Assembly: GCF_030209835.1 (NCBI RefSeq) | Contig: NZ_JARVRF010000007.1 | Coordinates: 106,055-170,054, forward strand | Source of the DNA: Arthrobacter sp. efr-133-R2A-120 | GTDB taxonomy: Bacteria; Actinomycetota; Actinomycetes; Actinomycetales; Micrococcaceae | DNA length: 64,000 bases | Reading direction: 5' to 3' | In this document: piece after piece, positions 9,332 through 18,085 of the stretch | Position numbering within the stretch: the stretch's first letter is position 1 | Layout: each line of letters begins with the position of its first letter | Notes under the pieces: generated by a model | Database searches by the model: none | Told to the model about the DNA's origin: nothing | The model's input: the letters and a program-made list of their open reading frames with translations, nothing else | Position numbers and translations under genes: made by a program

Positions 9332-9382
9332 GGTTTGGCGACGCCCAAAAGGTTTGGCGACCCCGGAATTCGCGCGTCGCCA
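9330..9382. repeat. direct repeat plus hairpin between convergent genes
   Basis: AAGGTTTGGCGAC occurs at 9330-9342 and 9349-9361. The second copy also forms an inverted repeat with GTCGCCA at 9376-9382 (arms TGGCGAC/GTCGCCA). It lies between the convergent pirin and kinase genes and could act as a bidirectional terminator, but lacks a clear T-run. Confidence 0.5.
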
Positions 9383-9420
9383 GTCTTTCTCCGTATCCGC
9401 CAGCCGTATGCGCGTCGCTT

Positions 9421-10335
9421 TTAGGCCTGTTCCGCGACAATCCGCAGCACACCGAAAACCGGTTCCTGGTCCAGGACCCGCACATCGGTGATTCCGTGCG
9501 CGGCAAGTCCCGCCCGGAAAGCGGATTGCAAGGGCTCCACGTTCATGCCGAGCCCGCCGCCCAGAATCACCGGTCCGGGCAAGCCAAGCTGGCGGACGGC
9601 CTGCGCCGCCAGCTCCGCGAGATCCCGTCCTGCCTGGTCCAGCAGTTGGCGGCTGATCTCGAGCCCTTCGCGCGCGGTCGCGACCACGGCGTTCGCGCGC
9701 TGGGCCCAGTACCGCCGGTCGGTGTCCTCCGAATGGAACAGTGCGATGAGTTTATTTGGGTCGTCCACTCCGCAGGATTCCAAAAGGGCCACGGTGAGGC
9801 CATCGGGTTCGAGCCCTTTGTTCATGCGGCGCAGGCTGTGACGCACTGCTTCCCGGCCCAACCAGTAACCGCTGCCCTCATCGCCCAGGAGAAAGCCCCA
9901 GCCGCCGGCACGGGCTTCCTCCCCCTCGGCGTTCTTTCCCCAGGCCGCGGATCCAGTCCCGGCGATGACAGCCACTCCCGTGCTGGCCCCGCCTGCCGCC
10001 AGTAGCAAGCGGGAATCGTGGACCACCGTGACTTGTGCACCCGGAACATGGGGTTCGATCAGTTCGGCGAGGGCGCGGGCATCGGCGTCGGTGTCGATTC
10101 CGCCTGCCCCGGCAAGGACGCGGTCCACGTCGCCGCCACCGATCATGGCGAAGAGCTCGGCGAGATTCCTGGCCGCTGTCTCCCTGCTGACGTTCTGGAC
10201 GTTGGAGCTGCCCGTGCTTTCGTCTCGGACCGGTTTGCCGTCTTCGAACCGGACACCGCGGGTCTTCGTGCCGCCGATGTCGAGCCCGATGACCGTTGCG
10301 TCGGGCCGGGGGGTCTTGTTTTCTGCAGTCTCCAC
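9421..10335 (-). CDS. BadF/BadG-type N-acetylglucosamine kinase-like protein
   Basis: ASKHA-fold sugar kinase of the BadF/BadG/BcrA/BcrD family, about 304 residues. The phosphate-1 motif GLDIGGTKTRGVRFEDG is at the N-terminus, with a GTGSAAWG phosphate-2 region and GGGLGMN near the C-terminus. Family members phosphorylate N-acetylglucosamine or related sugars; the substrate here is inferred. The frame is open to 10506, but that would overlap the upstream LysR gene by 137 bases, so I choose GTG 10335, 34 bases after the LysR stop. No strong ribosome site is visible, leaving the start uncertain. Confidence 0.8.
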   Translation of the reverse strand: METAENKTPRPDATVIGLDIGGTKTRGVRFEDGKPVRDESTGSSNVQNVSRETAARNLAELFAMIGGGDVDRVLAGAGGIDTDADARALAELIEPHVPGAQVTVVHDSRLLLAAGGASTGVAVIAGTGSAAWGKNAEGEEARAGGWGFLLGDEGSGYWLGREAVRHSLRRMNKGLEPDGLTVALLESCGVDDPNKLIALFHSEDTDRRYWAQRANAVVATAREGLEISRQLLDQAGRDLAELAAQAVRQLGLPGPVILGGGLGMNVEPLQSAFRAGLAAHGITDVRVLDQEPVFGVLRIVAEQA

Positions 10336-10369
10336 GTCCAAAAGCCTAGCGCGGGCGCAACGGGTGGTC

Positions 10370-11362
10370 CTATTGGGTTCCGGCTCGCGCTTCGCTTCCG
10401 GACCGAGCCTTGACAAGCCCTGCGAGCAGCCCCGGCCCTTCGGAAAGCACCAGTTCCCGGAAAAGCCTGACGGGGTCCGGTTCCTTGCGCCGTTCGCGCC
10501 AGGCAATCCCTATCTCCCGGTATGCGAGCTCCGAGTCGAGCGGCACTTCCACCCACCCGAGGTCCGTGGAATCCAGGACCCCTTGTGGTCCCGGCCCCAG
10601 TCCTCCCGGCGGCAGGATGCTGTAGCCCAATCCGGCGGACACAAGCCCGCGGATGGTATGCGAGTCCTGGCTCTCGAAAGCCACCCTCGGGCGAAAGCCC
10701 GCATCCCGGAAGATCGCGTCGGTCAGCGAGCGCAGGCCGAAACCAGGTCCCATGGAAACGAACGGCTCATGCTTGAGCTCGGTGAGCCCCACGCTGGCCC
10801 GCCGGGCCACCGGATGGCGGTGATGCACCACCAGCCGCAAAGGCTCGCGGTACAGCGCCGCCGAGCCGAGGTTCCTGCCCGGAGCCGCCACGGGCGCCGT
10901 CAAGGCGAAGTCGGCGTCACCGGCAATGAGTGATTCAAGGCAGGCGGCACGCGCTCCTTGGCTGAGCTCGAAGGCCGTGAAGGGGTGCCGGCTCCGGAAT
11001 GCGCTCATGAGCAGTGGCAACGTGGCCTCGCCGAAAGTGTGCTGGAAGGTCACCGCAATTCGACCGCGGACAACATCGGATTCGTGGCGGACCACGTCCA
11101 GCCCCGCTTGGAACTCGGCGAGCGCCGCTTCGATATAGGGAAGCAGCGTCTTCGCTGCAGGGGTCAGGCGGACACCGCGGCCCTCACGGATAAGGAGTTC
11201 GGTCCCGACGACGGCGCTTGCCCGGGCGAGCGCCCGGCTCACCGTCGATTGGGGTACTCCGAGCAGTTCGGCCGTCTCGGTGACATGTTCTGTCCGGCCA
11301 AGCTCAGCTAGCAGTGGGAGCAACGGCAGTAGTTGGACCAATTGCTTGTGTTCGATGTCCAC
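10370..11362 (-). CDS. LysR family transcriptional regulator
   Basis: LysR-type regulator, about 330 residues. An N-terminal winged helix (LLAELGRTEHVTETAELLGV, then PQSTVSRALARAS) is followed by a periplasmic-binding-like effector domain. I use GTG 11362 rather than the longer frame from 11398 because GAGGTGG lies six bases upstream. It is divergent from an MFS gene with which it forms a pair like E. coli ynfL/ynfM, so it probably controls that transporter. An imperfect GTGA...TCAC inverted repeat at 11421-11445 in the shared intergenic DNA is a possible operator. Confidence 0.87.
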   Translation of the reverse strand: MDIEHKQLVQLLPLLPLLAELGRTEHVTETAELLGVPQSTVSRALARASAVVGTELLIREGRGVRLTPAAKTLLPYIEAALAEFQAGLDVVRHESDVVRGRIAVTFQHTFGEATLPLLMSAFRSRHPFTAFELSQGARAACLESLIAGDADFALTAPVAAPGRNLGSAALYREPLRLVVHHRHPVARRASVGLTELKHEPFVSMGPGFGLRSLTDAIFRDAGFRPRVAFESQDSHTIRGLVSAGLGYSILPPGGLGPGPQGVLDSTDLGWVEVPLDSELAYREIGIAWRERRKEPDPVRLFRELVLSEGPGLLAGLVKARSGSEARAGTQ

Positions 11363-11469
11363 GCTTGTCCACCTCGGATCGACAATTTTCAAAACCATCC
11401 ATACTCGCTATCAATCGTAAGTGAATCATGCATTGGAATCATCACTTCCGCTCGCCATACTGTGGAGAA

Positions 11470-12726
11470 GTGAGTAAAAGCGCAGTATCCAAGAGTCCCG
11501 CAGAGTCCGATTGGGAAGGCCATCTGAAGGGCTCCACCGCCTACCGGAGGATCCTCGCCGGTTTGGCCCTCGCCGGCGTGGCCACGTTCGCGCAGCTGTA
11601 CTCCACCCAGGCCGTCCTGCCACTCATGGCGAACGAGCTGCACATCACCGCGGCAGAGGCGGCGCTCACTATTTCCTTGGCCACGGTAGGCCTCGCGGCA
11701 ACGGTGCTGCCCTGGTCCTTCGTTGCCGACAAGATCGGCCGCGTGCGTGCCATGGCCATCGGAATCGCGGCGGCCACCGTCCTGGGCCTGCTCGTCCCCT
11801 TGGCTCCCACTTTTCCGCTTGTCCTCGCTTTGAGGGCGCTGGAGGGCATGGCCCTCGGCGGTATCCCGGCGATCGCGATCGCGTACTTGAATGAAGAAGT
11901 CAACAAGGTGCACGCCGCGCTGGCCGCTGGAAGCTACGTGGCCGGCACCACCCTCGGCGGTCTTGCCGGCCGCTTGCTCGCGGGCCCCGTCGGCGAATTG
12001 TGGGGCTGGCGAGCCGCCGCCTTCGCAGTCTCCATCCTTGCGACAGCGTCGGCCGCACTGTTTCTGGTACTGGTCCCGAAACCGCGCCGCTTCACCCCGC
12101 GTTCGGCCGGAGGTTTCCGCGGGGCAATGAAGACGCTGGCAGGCCACTCTTCCAATCCACGGCTGCTGGCCCTCTATATTCAAGCGTTCCTGTTGATGGG
12201 TGGATTCGTAGCCGTCTACAACTACCTCGGATTCCGTCTCCACGCCGCGCCCTTCGGACTGCCCGCCACCGTAGTCAGCCTGATTTTCCTCGCCTATTTG
12301 TCCGGAACCGTGAGCTCCCGATGGGGAGCCGGATTGTCCATGCGCTTCGGCCGGCGGACGGTCATGCTCGCCGGGATAGCGACCATGACGGCCGGCCTTG
12401 GACTCACTCTCTGGGACAACATCGCCGCGGTTCTGGCGGGCTTGGTGGTCTTCACCGGCGGCTTCTTCGCCGCGCACAGCATCGGAGCAGGCTGGACCGG
12501 GACCATCGCGACGAGCGGCCGCGCACAAGCAGCCTCGTTGTACAACCTCTCCTACTACCTGGGTTCCAGCGTTATCGGCTGGGCCGGAGGACTCGCCTTC
12601 CAGGCTTTCGGTTGGACTGCACTCGCTTGGACGGTCATCGCGCTGGGGTGCACGACGGCGGTGATCACCGCCGTCGTGCACCGATCCCCGGCGCGCCAAG
12701 TCGCCGTCGTCGGCTTCTCCGCGTGA
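11470..12726 (+). CDS. MFS transporter, YnfM-like
   Basis: Major facilitator with about 12 predicted helices. Features: TFAQLYSTQAVLPLMANEL near the first helix, a loop-2 type motif DKIGRVRAM, and the YnfM/drug-efflux-type stretch IAIAYLNEEVNKVHAALAAG. The substrate is unknown; relatives export arabinose-like sugars or drugs. The frame is open from ATG 11428, but that start would cover the likely LysR operator and has no ribosome site. GTG 11470 has GGAG only two to three bases upstream, so the start is uncertain. Confidence 0.85.
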   Translation: MSKSAVSKSPAESDWEGHLKGSTAYRRILAGLALAGVATFAQLYSTQAVLPLMANELHITAAEAALTISLATVGLAATVLPWSFVADKIGRVRAMAIGIAAATVLGLLVPLAPTFPLVLALRALEGMALGGIPAIAIAYLNEEVNKVHAALAAGSYVAGTTLGGLAGRLLAGPVGELWGWRAAAFAVSILATASAALFLVLVPKPRRFTPRSAGGFRGAMKTLAGHSSNPRLLALYIQAFLLMGGFVAVYNYLGFRLHAAPFGLPATVVSLIFLAYLSGTVSSRWGAGLSMRFGRRTVMLAGIATMTAGLGLTLWDNIAAVLAGLVVFTGGFFAAHSIGAGWTGTIATSGRAQAASLYNLSYYLGSSVIGWAGGLAFQAFGWTALAWTVIALGCTTAVITAVVHRSPARQVAVVGFSA

Positions 12727-12776
12727 CCACGTATGCGCCGCACGGCACGGCAGATGGCCCCCGGATTGAATTACCC

Positions 12777-13748
12777 CTAGGCTGCCCGTTTAGGTTCGGA
12801 CGCCGGAGCGATGTCTGCGCCCGCCCGTCCCGGAAGCGTGGGTTCCGCCAACAGGGTGCGCGCATGGAGCACGTCCCCGATGAACCAGTCGTAGATCAGC
12901 ACACCGATCACTCCACCGACGAGGGGGCCGACAATCGGGATCCAGAAATACCAGCTGAACGCTCCGCCAACGGTGCCCGGCAGAGCCGTCTGCCCCCATC
13001 CGGCGAGCCACGCAAACAGCCGTGGTCCGAAGTCACGGGCAGGGTTGATGGCGTATCCGGCGTTCGCGCCCACGGACATGCCGATCGCCGCCACGGCCAG
13101 CCCGATCATGAACGGGCCCAGGTTCGACTGCACGGCCGTGTTGCGCATGTCGATGATGGCCACGACGAACAAGACGAGGAAAGCCGTGCCAACAATTTGG
13201 TCGACCAATGGACCCACGGGATTACCGTTGAAATACGGTGCCGGGAAGGTCGCGAAAATGGAGTAGGTCGCCAGCCCCTTTGGATCCGCGCGCCCGGTGC
13301 CGACAGCCTTGTTATAGGCGTCGATGGCATCGTGATAAAGCAGGTACACCAGCGCGGCTCCGGCGAAAGCCCCAACAATCTGGGCAAGGATGTACGGGCC
13401 TACCTTTTTCCACGGGAACTTCCGCCGGACCGCGAAAGCCACCGTCACCGCCGGATTGATGTGCGCCCCGCTGACCCCACCGCCGACGTAGATTGCCATC
13501 ATTACCGCTATGGCCCATCCCCACGTGATCAACAGCCAGTCGCCGGCGGCCATGAAGATCGTGGTCGACGTCGCGGCCCGTCCCGAGCCGGGCAAGGCGG
13601 CAACCGCCATGGCCACAACCCCGTCGCCGAAAGCGATCAGCACAAATGTGCCGAGGAACTCGGCAAGGAGCTCACCCCAAGTACCACCCAGTTGCTTGAG
13701 GCCGCTTCCTTTGCGGACTGCATTCCTTAGTGGACTGACTTCACTCAT
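12777..13748 (-). CDS. MIP family aquaporin / glycerol facilitator
   Basis: Membrane channel of the major intrinsic protein family, 323 residues with six helices. Both NPA boxes are present (AHINPAVTVAF and AINPARDFGPR). The aspartate after the second NPAR is typical of glycerol-conducting members, so glycerol or other small polyols are plausible substrates besides water. Both termini extend beyond the usual 230-280 residues. No glpK or glpD is next to it. It reads convergently toward the YnfM-like gene, which ends 50 bases away. Confidence 0.88.
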   Translation of the reverse strand: MSEVSPLRNAVRKGSGLKQLGGTWGELLAEFLGTFVLIAFGDGVVAMAVAALPGSGRAATSTTIFMAAGDWLLITWGWAIAVMMAIYVGGGVSGAHINPAVTVAFAVRRKFPWKKVGPYILAQIVGAFAGAALVYLLYHDAIDAYNKAVGTGRADPKGLATYSIFATFPAPYFNGNPVGPLVDQIVGTAFLVLFVVAIIDMRNTAVQSNLGPFMIGLAVAAIGMSVGANAGYAINPARDFGPRLFAWLAGWGQTALPGTVGGAFSWYFWIPIVGPLVGGVIGVLIYDWFIGDVLHARTLLAEPTLPGRAGADIAPASEPKRAA

Positions 13749-13880
13749 TCCGAGTGCCTCCTTGAGTCATCCGATTCACCTTTGGAAATTGACAACCCCA
13801 GCAACTTCATGGTATGTCGAACGACCTGCGGTAACCAGCCGATTGCCTTAGGTAACCAAGACTCAAGGTCCGGAATAGGG

Positions 13881-15044
13881 CTAACGGGTGGACTCGATGG
13901 CCTGGACCAGGTCGTCGATGATGTCGGCGGGATCTTCCAGGCCGATGGAAAGCCTAAGCATGCGCGCCTGGGGCTTGGCCTCCGGAGCCACAGGGCGGTG
14001 GGTCAACCCGGCGGGGTGTTGGATCAGCGTGTCGGTACCACCCAGCGACACTGCGTGCGTAATGAGGCGGACGGAGCCCGGAATGCGCTCCGCATGCTCG
14101 GCCGATTCAAGGTCGAAAGAGATCAACGAACCCGGACCGCTCATCTGCGTACCCACCAAGTGCAGCGGATCGCACTCGGGAAGCCCCGGGTAGTACACCT
14201 TGGCGACGAGCTCGTGGCCGGCGAGCGCTGCAGCGATCTTGTGGGCGTGATCCTGCTGGGCCCGCACCCGAATGGGAAGGGTCGCCAGGCCCCGGTGCAA
14301 CAGGTAGGCGGGCCACGGAGTCAGGATGCCGCCGGTCACGGCACGAACCCGGCGCAGGCGAGTGGCCCACTCTGCACTTGTTGCCACCACGCCACCCATG
14401 GCGTCGCCGTGGCCGCCCAGGAATTTCGTGGCGCTGTGAAGCACCATCGCGACGCCGTGCCTGAGCGGTTGCTGGAGGATCGGGGTGGCAATAGTGTTGT
14501 CCACGAGAACCGGAACATCTCCGGCGTCGGCCACCAGTCGGTTAAGGTCCACCAGATCCAGGCTCGGGTTCGCGGGCGTTTCCACCACCACCAGTCCCGT
14601 GTCCGGACGAAGGGCATCCTGCACACCGTCGGCCTTGACGAAGGTGACCTGGTTGCCAAGCAGGCCGCTGGCCAGGACGTGGTCCGTGCCGCCGTAGAGA
14701 GGCCGCACCGCAACCACGTGCGTCTTGCCTTCCGATTGGGCGGCCAGCAGCACTGCGCTGAAGGCAGCCATGCCCGAGGCAAAACCGACAGATTGCGCTG
14801 CACCTTCGAGCGCCGCTACGCCGTCTTCGAACCTGGCTACCGTAGGATTCCAAAGACGCTGGTACACCGTGCTCTGGCCCTCGAGGGGCACGCCGCCCGT
14901 AGCCATCTGCTCGTAGGCGAGGCCGCCGTCGTGGACAGAAGGCAAAGGCGCCGTGGTTGATAGGTCGATCGGGACTGCGTGCACGCCCTGTTCCGTGAGT
15001 CCTGTCCGGCCCGCGTGGACTGCGAGTGTATCGATGGCTGTCAC
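13881..15044 (-). CDS. Cys/Met metabolism PLP-dependent enzyme (cystathionine gamma-lyase/synthase-like)
   Basis: Fold-type I PLP enzyme of the trans-sulfuration family, about 387 residues. The PLP lysine is in LHSATKFLGGHGDAMGG, and the phosphate-binding YGGTDHV and VETPANPSLDLVDL segments are present. The usual YSRTGNPT active-site loop reads YQRLWNPT, so reaction specificity (gamma-lyase, gamma-synthase or methionine gamma-lyase) cannot be read off. The start is set at GTG 15044 because AAGGAG sits four bases upstream; a GTG at 15065 in the same frame lacks a ribosome site. A divergent AsnC regulator 131 bases away probably controls it. Confidence 0.87.
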   Translation of the reverse strand: MTAIDTLAVHAGRTGLTEQGVHAVPIDLSTTAPLPSVHDGGLAYEQMATGGVPLEGQSTVYQRLWNPTVARFEDGVAALEGAAQSVGFASGMAAFSAVLLAAQSEGKTHVVAVRPLYGGTDHVLASGLLGNQVTFVKADGVQDALRPDTGLVVVETPANPSLDLVDLNRLVADAGDVPVLVDNTIATPILQQPLRHGVAMVLHSATKFLGGHGDAMGGVVATSAEWATRLRRVRAVTGGILTPWPAYLLHRGLATLPIRVRAQQDHAHKIAAALAGHELVAKVYYPGLPECDPLHLVGTQMSGPGSLISFDLESAEHAERIPGSVRLITHAVSLGGTDTLIQHPAGLTHRPVAPEAKPQARMLRLSIGLEDPADIIDDLVQAIESTR

Positions 15045-15175
15045 TGCTCTCCTTGAATTATTCACCGTTGAATTCGGTTAGTATCTGGCAATAATTCGGA
15101 GATTGACAGCGCAAATGAATGGATTGAGCGGAAAATGGCATCTATGATGAATAGACAGCACTTTCAGGAGGATCC

Positions 15176-15679
15176 GTGAGCACCACCCCGAAGAACGTTC
15201 GGCCCGTCGGCATCAGCGAGCCCTTGGATGCGATCGACGAACGCATCCTCGCGGCTTTGGTTGACGACGCCCGGATCTCCAACAAGCAACTGGCCGAACT
15301 GGTCGGAATCGCTCCGTCGACGGCGCTCATGCGCACGCGGTCGCTTTCCGAACGCGGCATTATCGAGGGCTTCGAGGCTGTCCTCAGCCTCCCGGCAATC
15401 GGCCGATCGGTCCAGGCCTTGATCGCCGTGCGCCTACGCGCCCATGACCGCGACCAGATTGACCGCTTCACGGCCCGGGTTCCCGCCCTCCCTGCAGTGA
15501 TCTCCACCTTCCATACATCGGGCTCCGTGGACTATCTGCTGCATATCGCAGTTGCCAACACCGACGACCTTCGCGACTGGGTCCTGGACAACCTCGCCAC
15601 TGACCCAGTGGTGGGCCACACCGAGACCACTTTGGTCTTTGCCCACATCCAAGGCAATCACGGGCCACTGCCGGAATAG
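15176..15679 (+). CDS. Lrp/AsnC family regulator
   Basis: Feast/famine regulator of 167 residues: an N-terminal helix-turn-helix (LDAIDERILAALVDDARISN, then KQLAELVGIAPSTALMRTR) and a C-terminal RAM ligand-binding domain. GTG 15176 follows an AGGAGG box. It is divergent from the PLP enzyme gene, the classical arrangement for an AsnC protein that senses the amino acid handled by its neighbour, so a sulfur amino acid effector is a reasonable inference. Confidence 0.9.
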   Translation: MSTTPKNVRPVGISEPLDAIDERILAALVDDARISNKQLAELVGIAPSTALMRTRSLSERGIIEGFEAVLSLPAIGRSVQALIAVRLRAHDRDQIDRFTARVPALPAVISTFHTSGSVDYLLHIAVANTDDLRDWVLDNLATDPVVGHTETTLVFAHIQGNHGPLPE

Positions 15680-15698
15680 CGGTCGGGTTAGACCCAGC

Positions 15699-15926
15699 TC
15701 AGTGACGTGGCTCGAGGCCCGAGTGAGAAGCCCCCATGGCGTCCCGGCGAAGATCACCGAGTTCCTGCCGCCGCCTGGACGCCGCTCGCTGCGCGGCCAG
15801 GTCGACCGGAGGAATGTAGCGCCTGCGCTCGGCCCAGGAAACCAGGCCGGCTCCGATTCCGGCTGCTGCCGATTCCAGCATGGAGGGCCGGCGGTAGGTG
15901 CCGCATGATGCGGTGGCAGTGCTCAT
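15699..15926 (-). CDS. small hypothetical protein coupled to the ArsR-like regulator
   Basis: A 75-residue protein beginning MSTATASCGTYRRPSMLESA, with an AAAGIGAGLVSWAERRR segment and a basic, polar C-terminus. I do not recognise it. The case for it being real is its position: its ATG overlaps the stop of the ArsR-like regulator gene by four bases (ATGA), the typical arrangement of translationally coupled genes. A short hydrophobic stretch (residues 19-31) could be membrane-associated. The same frame remains open upstream, but that part only shadows the regulator. Confidence 0.55.
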   Translation of the reverse strand: MSTATASCGTYRRPSMLESAAAGIGAGLVSWAERRRYIPPVDLAAQRAASRRRQELGDLRRDAMGASHSGLEPRH

Positions 15927-16588
15927 GACTCTTTCCCTTCGGTGGCTGCTGCGTGCGACTTCGCGTCGCGGGATTTCTTGTCTCCGGCCCACGCCGGGAC
16001 GCCCAGGATCGGGAATGCGTTGAAATGGATCTGCACAGGGCGGGCATCGTCCGCCTCGGGTTCGCTCCTGATTTCCTCCAGAAGCTTTCGGGCGAAGGTT
16101 TCCATGGACCGCGCGTAGCGGCCGAGCTGCTCGGCTGACATCCGGGCGTTGGCAGTGTTGACGATGGCAGCGTCGAGCCAGTCTTCGCTCAGGGAGTCCA
16201 TGCCGTGCGCCATGAAGTCGGCGAGGACGGCCTGCCTGCTGCGTTCGAACTCGCGGGTGACCAGCCGCGATGCCTCCTGCGTTGCCGGCGAATGTGCCAA
16301 CTCGGGCGAAGTGATCTGGATAGCGCCCCTGGGCCGCTCCCACCACCGCTCCCGCGCAGTCCCCTTGCCTTGGACTTCGTGGACGAAGTCGAACTTGGCG
16401 AGTTGCCGCAAGTGGTAGCTGGTAGCACCACTGGATTCATCGAGGAGTTCGGCCAGGCTGCAGGCGGTCTGTGGCCCATAACGGGACAGCATCTCGAGGA
16501 TTTGAACGCGCAGGGGGTGCGCGAGCGCTTTCAGGGATGCCGTATCGACCTTGCGGACGGGGAATTCCTGCTCTTGAACCTTGTCCAT
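15923..16588 (-). CDS. ArsR-like winged-helix regulator
   Basis: Regulator of about 221 residues. The N-terminal winged helix (ASLKALAHPLRVQILEMLSR, then GPQTACSLAELLDESSGATSYHLRQLAKF) is ArsR-type; the C-terminal half resembles the helical region of PadR/YcaP-like ArsR variants. I choose ATG 16588; a second in-frame start at 16624 would lie inside a cluster of operator-like repeats. Those repeats (16604-16653) immediately upstream suggest autoregulation. It is followed by the 75-residue small gene, and the MFS exporter gene ends 91 bases upstream, on the same strand. Confidence 0.85.
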   Translation of the reverse strand: MDKVQEQEFPVRKVDTASLKALAHPLRVQILEMLSRYGPQTACSLAELLDESSGATSYHLRQLAKFDFVHEVQGKGTARERWWERPRGAIQITSPELAHSPATQEASRLVTREFERSRQAVLADFMAHGMDSLSEDWLDAAIVNTANARMSAEQLGRYARSMETFARKLLEEIRSEPEADDARPVQIHFNAFPILGVPAWAGDKKSRDAKSHAAATEGKES

Positions 16589-16603
16589 GCCGGAAACGCT
16601 ACT

Positions 16604-16653
16604 CTTGCAAAGAAACCTTTGCAAGCATTTCTTTGCAAATCAATCTTTGCGAA
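16604..16653. promoter_or_regulatory. operator cluster: four TTTGCAA-type half-sites
   Basis: A perfect 9-bp inverted repeat, CTTGCAAAG (16604-16612) and CTTTGCAAG (16617-16625) with a 4-base spacer, is followed by TTTGCAAA (16632-16639) and TTTGCGAA (16646-16653). It lies just upstream of the ArsR-like regulator start, where an autoregulatory operator is expected. That this regulator binds it is an inference. Confidence 0.7.
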
Positions 16654-16678
16654 CTGGACCTGGGGGATAAACCGCCCG

Positions 16679-17917
16679 TCAGCCGTTCCGGAGCACCCTA
16701 CGAAGGGACAAGGCAGCCAAGACCGTCGCCGCAAGCCCGCACACCACAGTGAAATAGCTGGCAGCGGCGCCCAGCCCAATGACCGAGGCGGCCAGGCCCA
16801 GCCCGATGACCGGCACAGCACTGCCAAGGTAGGTGATCACGTAGACGGTGCTGATGATCTGGGCATGCCGGGACGCTTCCACCTTGCTTGCAACATCGTT
16901 GAACACCAGCCGGAAGGCGATCCCCTGCCCCACCCCCGCGGACAGGCTCGCTGCCACCAGCAGCACCGGACTGGACAGGGATGCCGCCGCGCCGACCAGG
17001 ACAATGGAAACTCCCAGGACCGCCAGTCCCATGGGCACGGCGAACCGTCCGCGGACTGTCAGCAATTGGCTGAGCGCGGACGCGCCGAGCGTCAGTCCGG
17101 CGAGCAGTCCGGTCATGGGGCGCGAATCTGCGTGCACGACGACGGCGAAATAGCCGGGCGCGAGCGAAAGGCAGAATCCGAACACAGCAAAACTGAGGAA
17201 TCCCACGCTTGAGGCCAGCCAAAACGCTCCCCTGGCTTCCCGCGACACGGACGGCCGTCGCGGGGCGAGCACGGTGTAGGGACGCGGGCCTTCGGCAGGC
17301 CGAATCGCCGGGCGTGCCTTGAGAAGCCAAAGCGGGACAAGCAATAGGAGCAGGACGGCCGCGTGGATGAAGAACGGCGTCGAGGTGGCACCCGGGAGCA
17401 GCGAAAGCAATCCGCCGATTGCGGGACCCGCGGCCACCCCTCCGGAGGAAGACAGCAACGTGAAGCGGGAAGCCCACTCAGGCCGGGACGGAAGCAATTC
17501 GCGCAAAGCCGCCGAGCTCGCTCCGGTTGCGAGGCCTACGGCAACGCCTTGGAGCATGCGGCCGGCAGAGAGCATCAAGAGGTTGTCAGCGTTGGCGAAA
17601 ACCAGCCCGCCCACGAAGCCCACTAGGACAGCCAGCACCAGCGCCGCACGCCGGCCGATATGGTCCGACCAGTGGCCGGCGAGCATCAACACGGCCACCA
17701 GCGTCAGGACGTAGCTCGCAAAGGCAATCGCCACGCCCAGTGACGTAATTCCCAGCTCCGCCTGAAGCAACGGATACAGCGGGCTCGCCAAGTTGGCACC
17801 GACAAGCAGTGTGAACGTGACGGCGCCGGCCAGGACCAGCCGTGCCGTGGTGGAAGCATCCCAGCCCCAGCGCCCGGCGGTGGCCGGTCGCATGCGCAGT
17901 TCGCTAAAGACAGTCAT
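16679..17917 (-). CDS. MFS transporter
   Basis: Twelve-helix major facilitator of 412 residues. The loop-2 motif reads GHWSDHIGRRAALVLAV, and the family-typical GRMLQGVAVGLATGASSAALREL follows. The substrate is unknown; overall it looks like a drug or metabolite exporter. It is transcribed toward the ArsR-like regulator and is divergent from an AsnC-type regulator 168 bases away, so either may control it. Confidence 0.85.
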   Translation of the reverse strand: MTVFSELRMRPATAGRWGWDASTTARLVLAGAVTFTLLVGANLASPLYPLLQAELGITSLGVAIAFASYVLTLVAVLMLAGHWSDHIGRRAALVLAVLVGFVGGLVFANADNLLMLSAGRMLQGVAVGLATGASSAALRELLPSRPEWASRFTLLSSSGGVAAGPAIGGLLSLLPGATSTPFFIHAAVLLLLLVPLWLLKARPAIRPAEGPRPYTVLAPRRPSVSREARGAFWLASSVGFLSFAVFGFCLSLAPGYFAVVVHADSRPMTGLLAGLTLGASALSQLLTVRGRFAVPMGLAVLGVSIVLVGAAASLSSPVLLVAASLSAGVGQGIAFRLVFNDVASKVEASRHAQIISTVYVITYLGSAVPVIGLGLAASVIGLGAAASYFTVVCGLAATVLAALSLRRVLRNG

Positions 17918-18085
17918 TTCCGTGCCTTCGCCTCAGCGGCCGTCGCGAAACCTGGCCTTGTGGGCCGGGACTGTACGGCCCAAGATATTGATGGCAACAG
18001 GATGTCGTAGATCTGCCATATAGATCAGATCTCCGTGGAAGAATTGATCAGGACAGTCAAAATTGACGTCCAAGGATGACCAAAA

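Noticed and set aside
12000..13730. 576-codon plus-strand frame spanning the MFS end and the aquaporin gene
   Set aside because: It crosses two real genes on opposite strands; the aquaporin NPA motifs and the MFS frame explain the DNA.
15927..16346. upstream extension of the 75-residue small gene
   Set aside because: This part of the frame only shadows the ArsR-like regulator; the ATG at 15926 overlapping the regulator stop is the better start.
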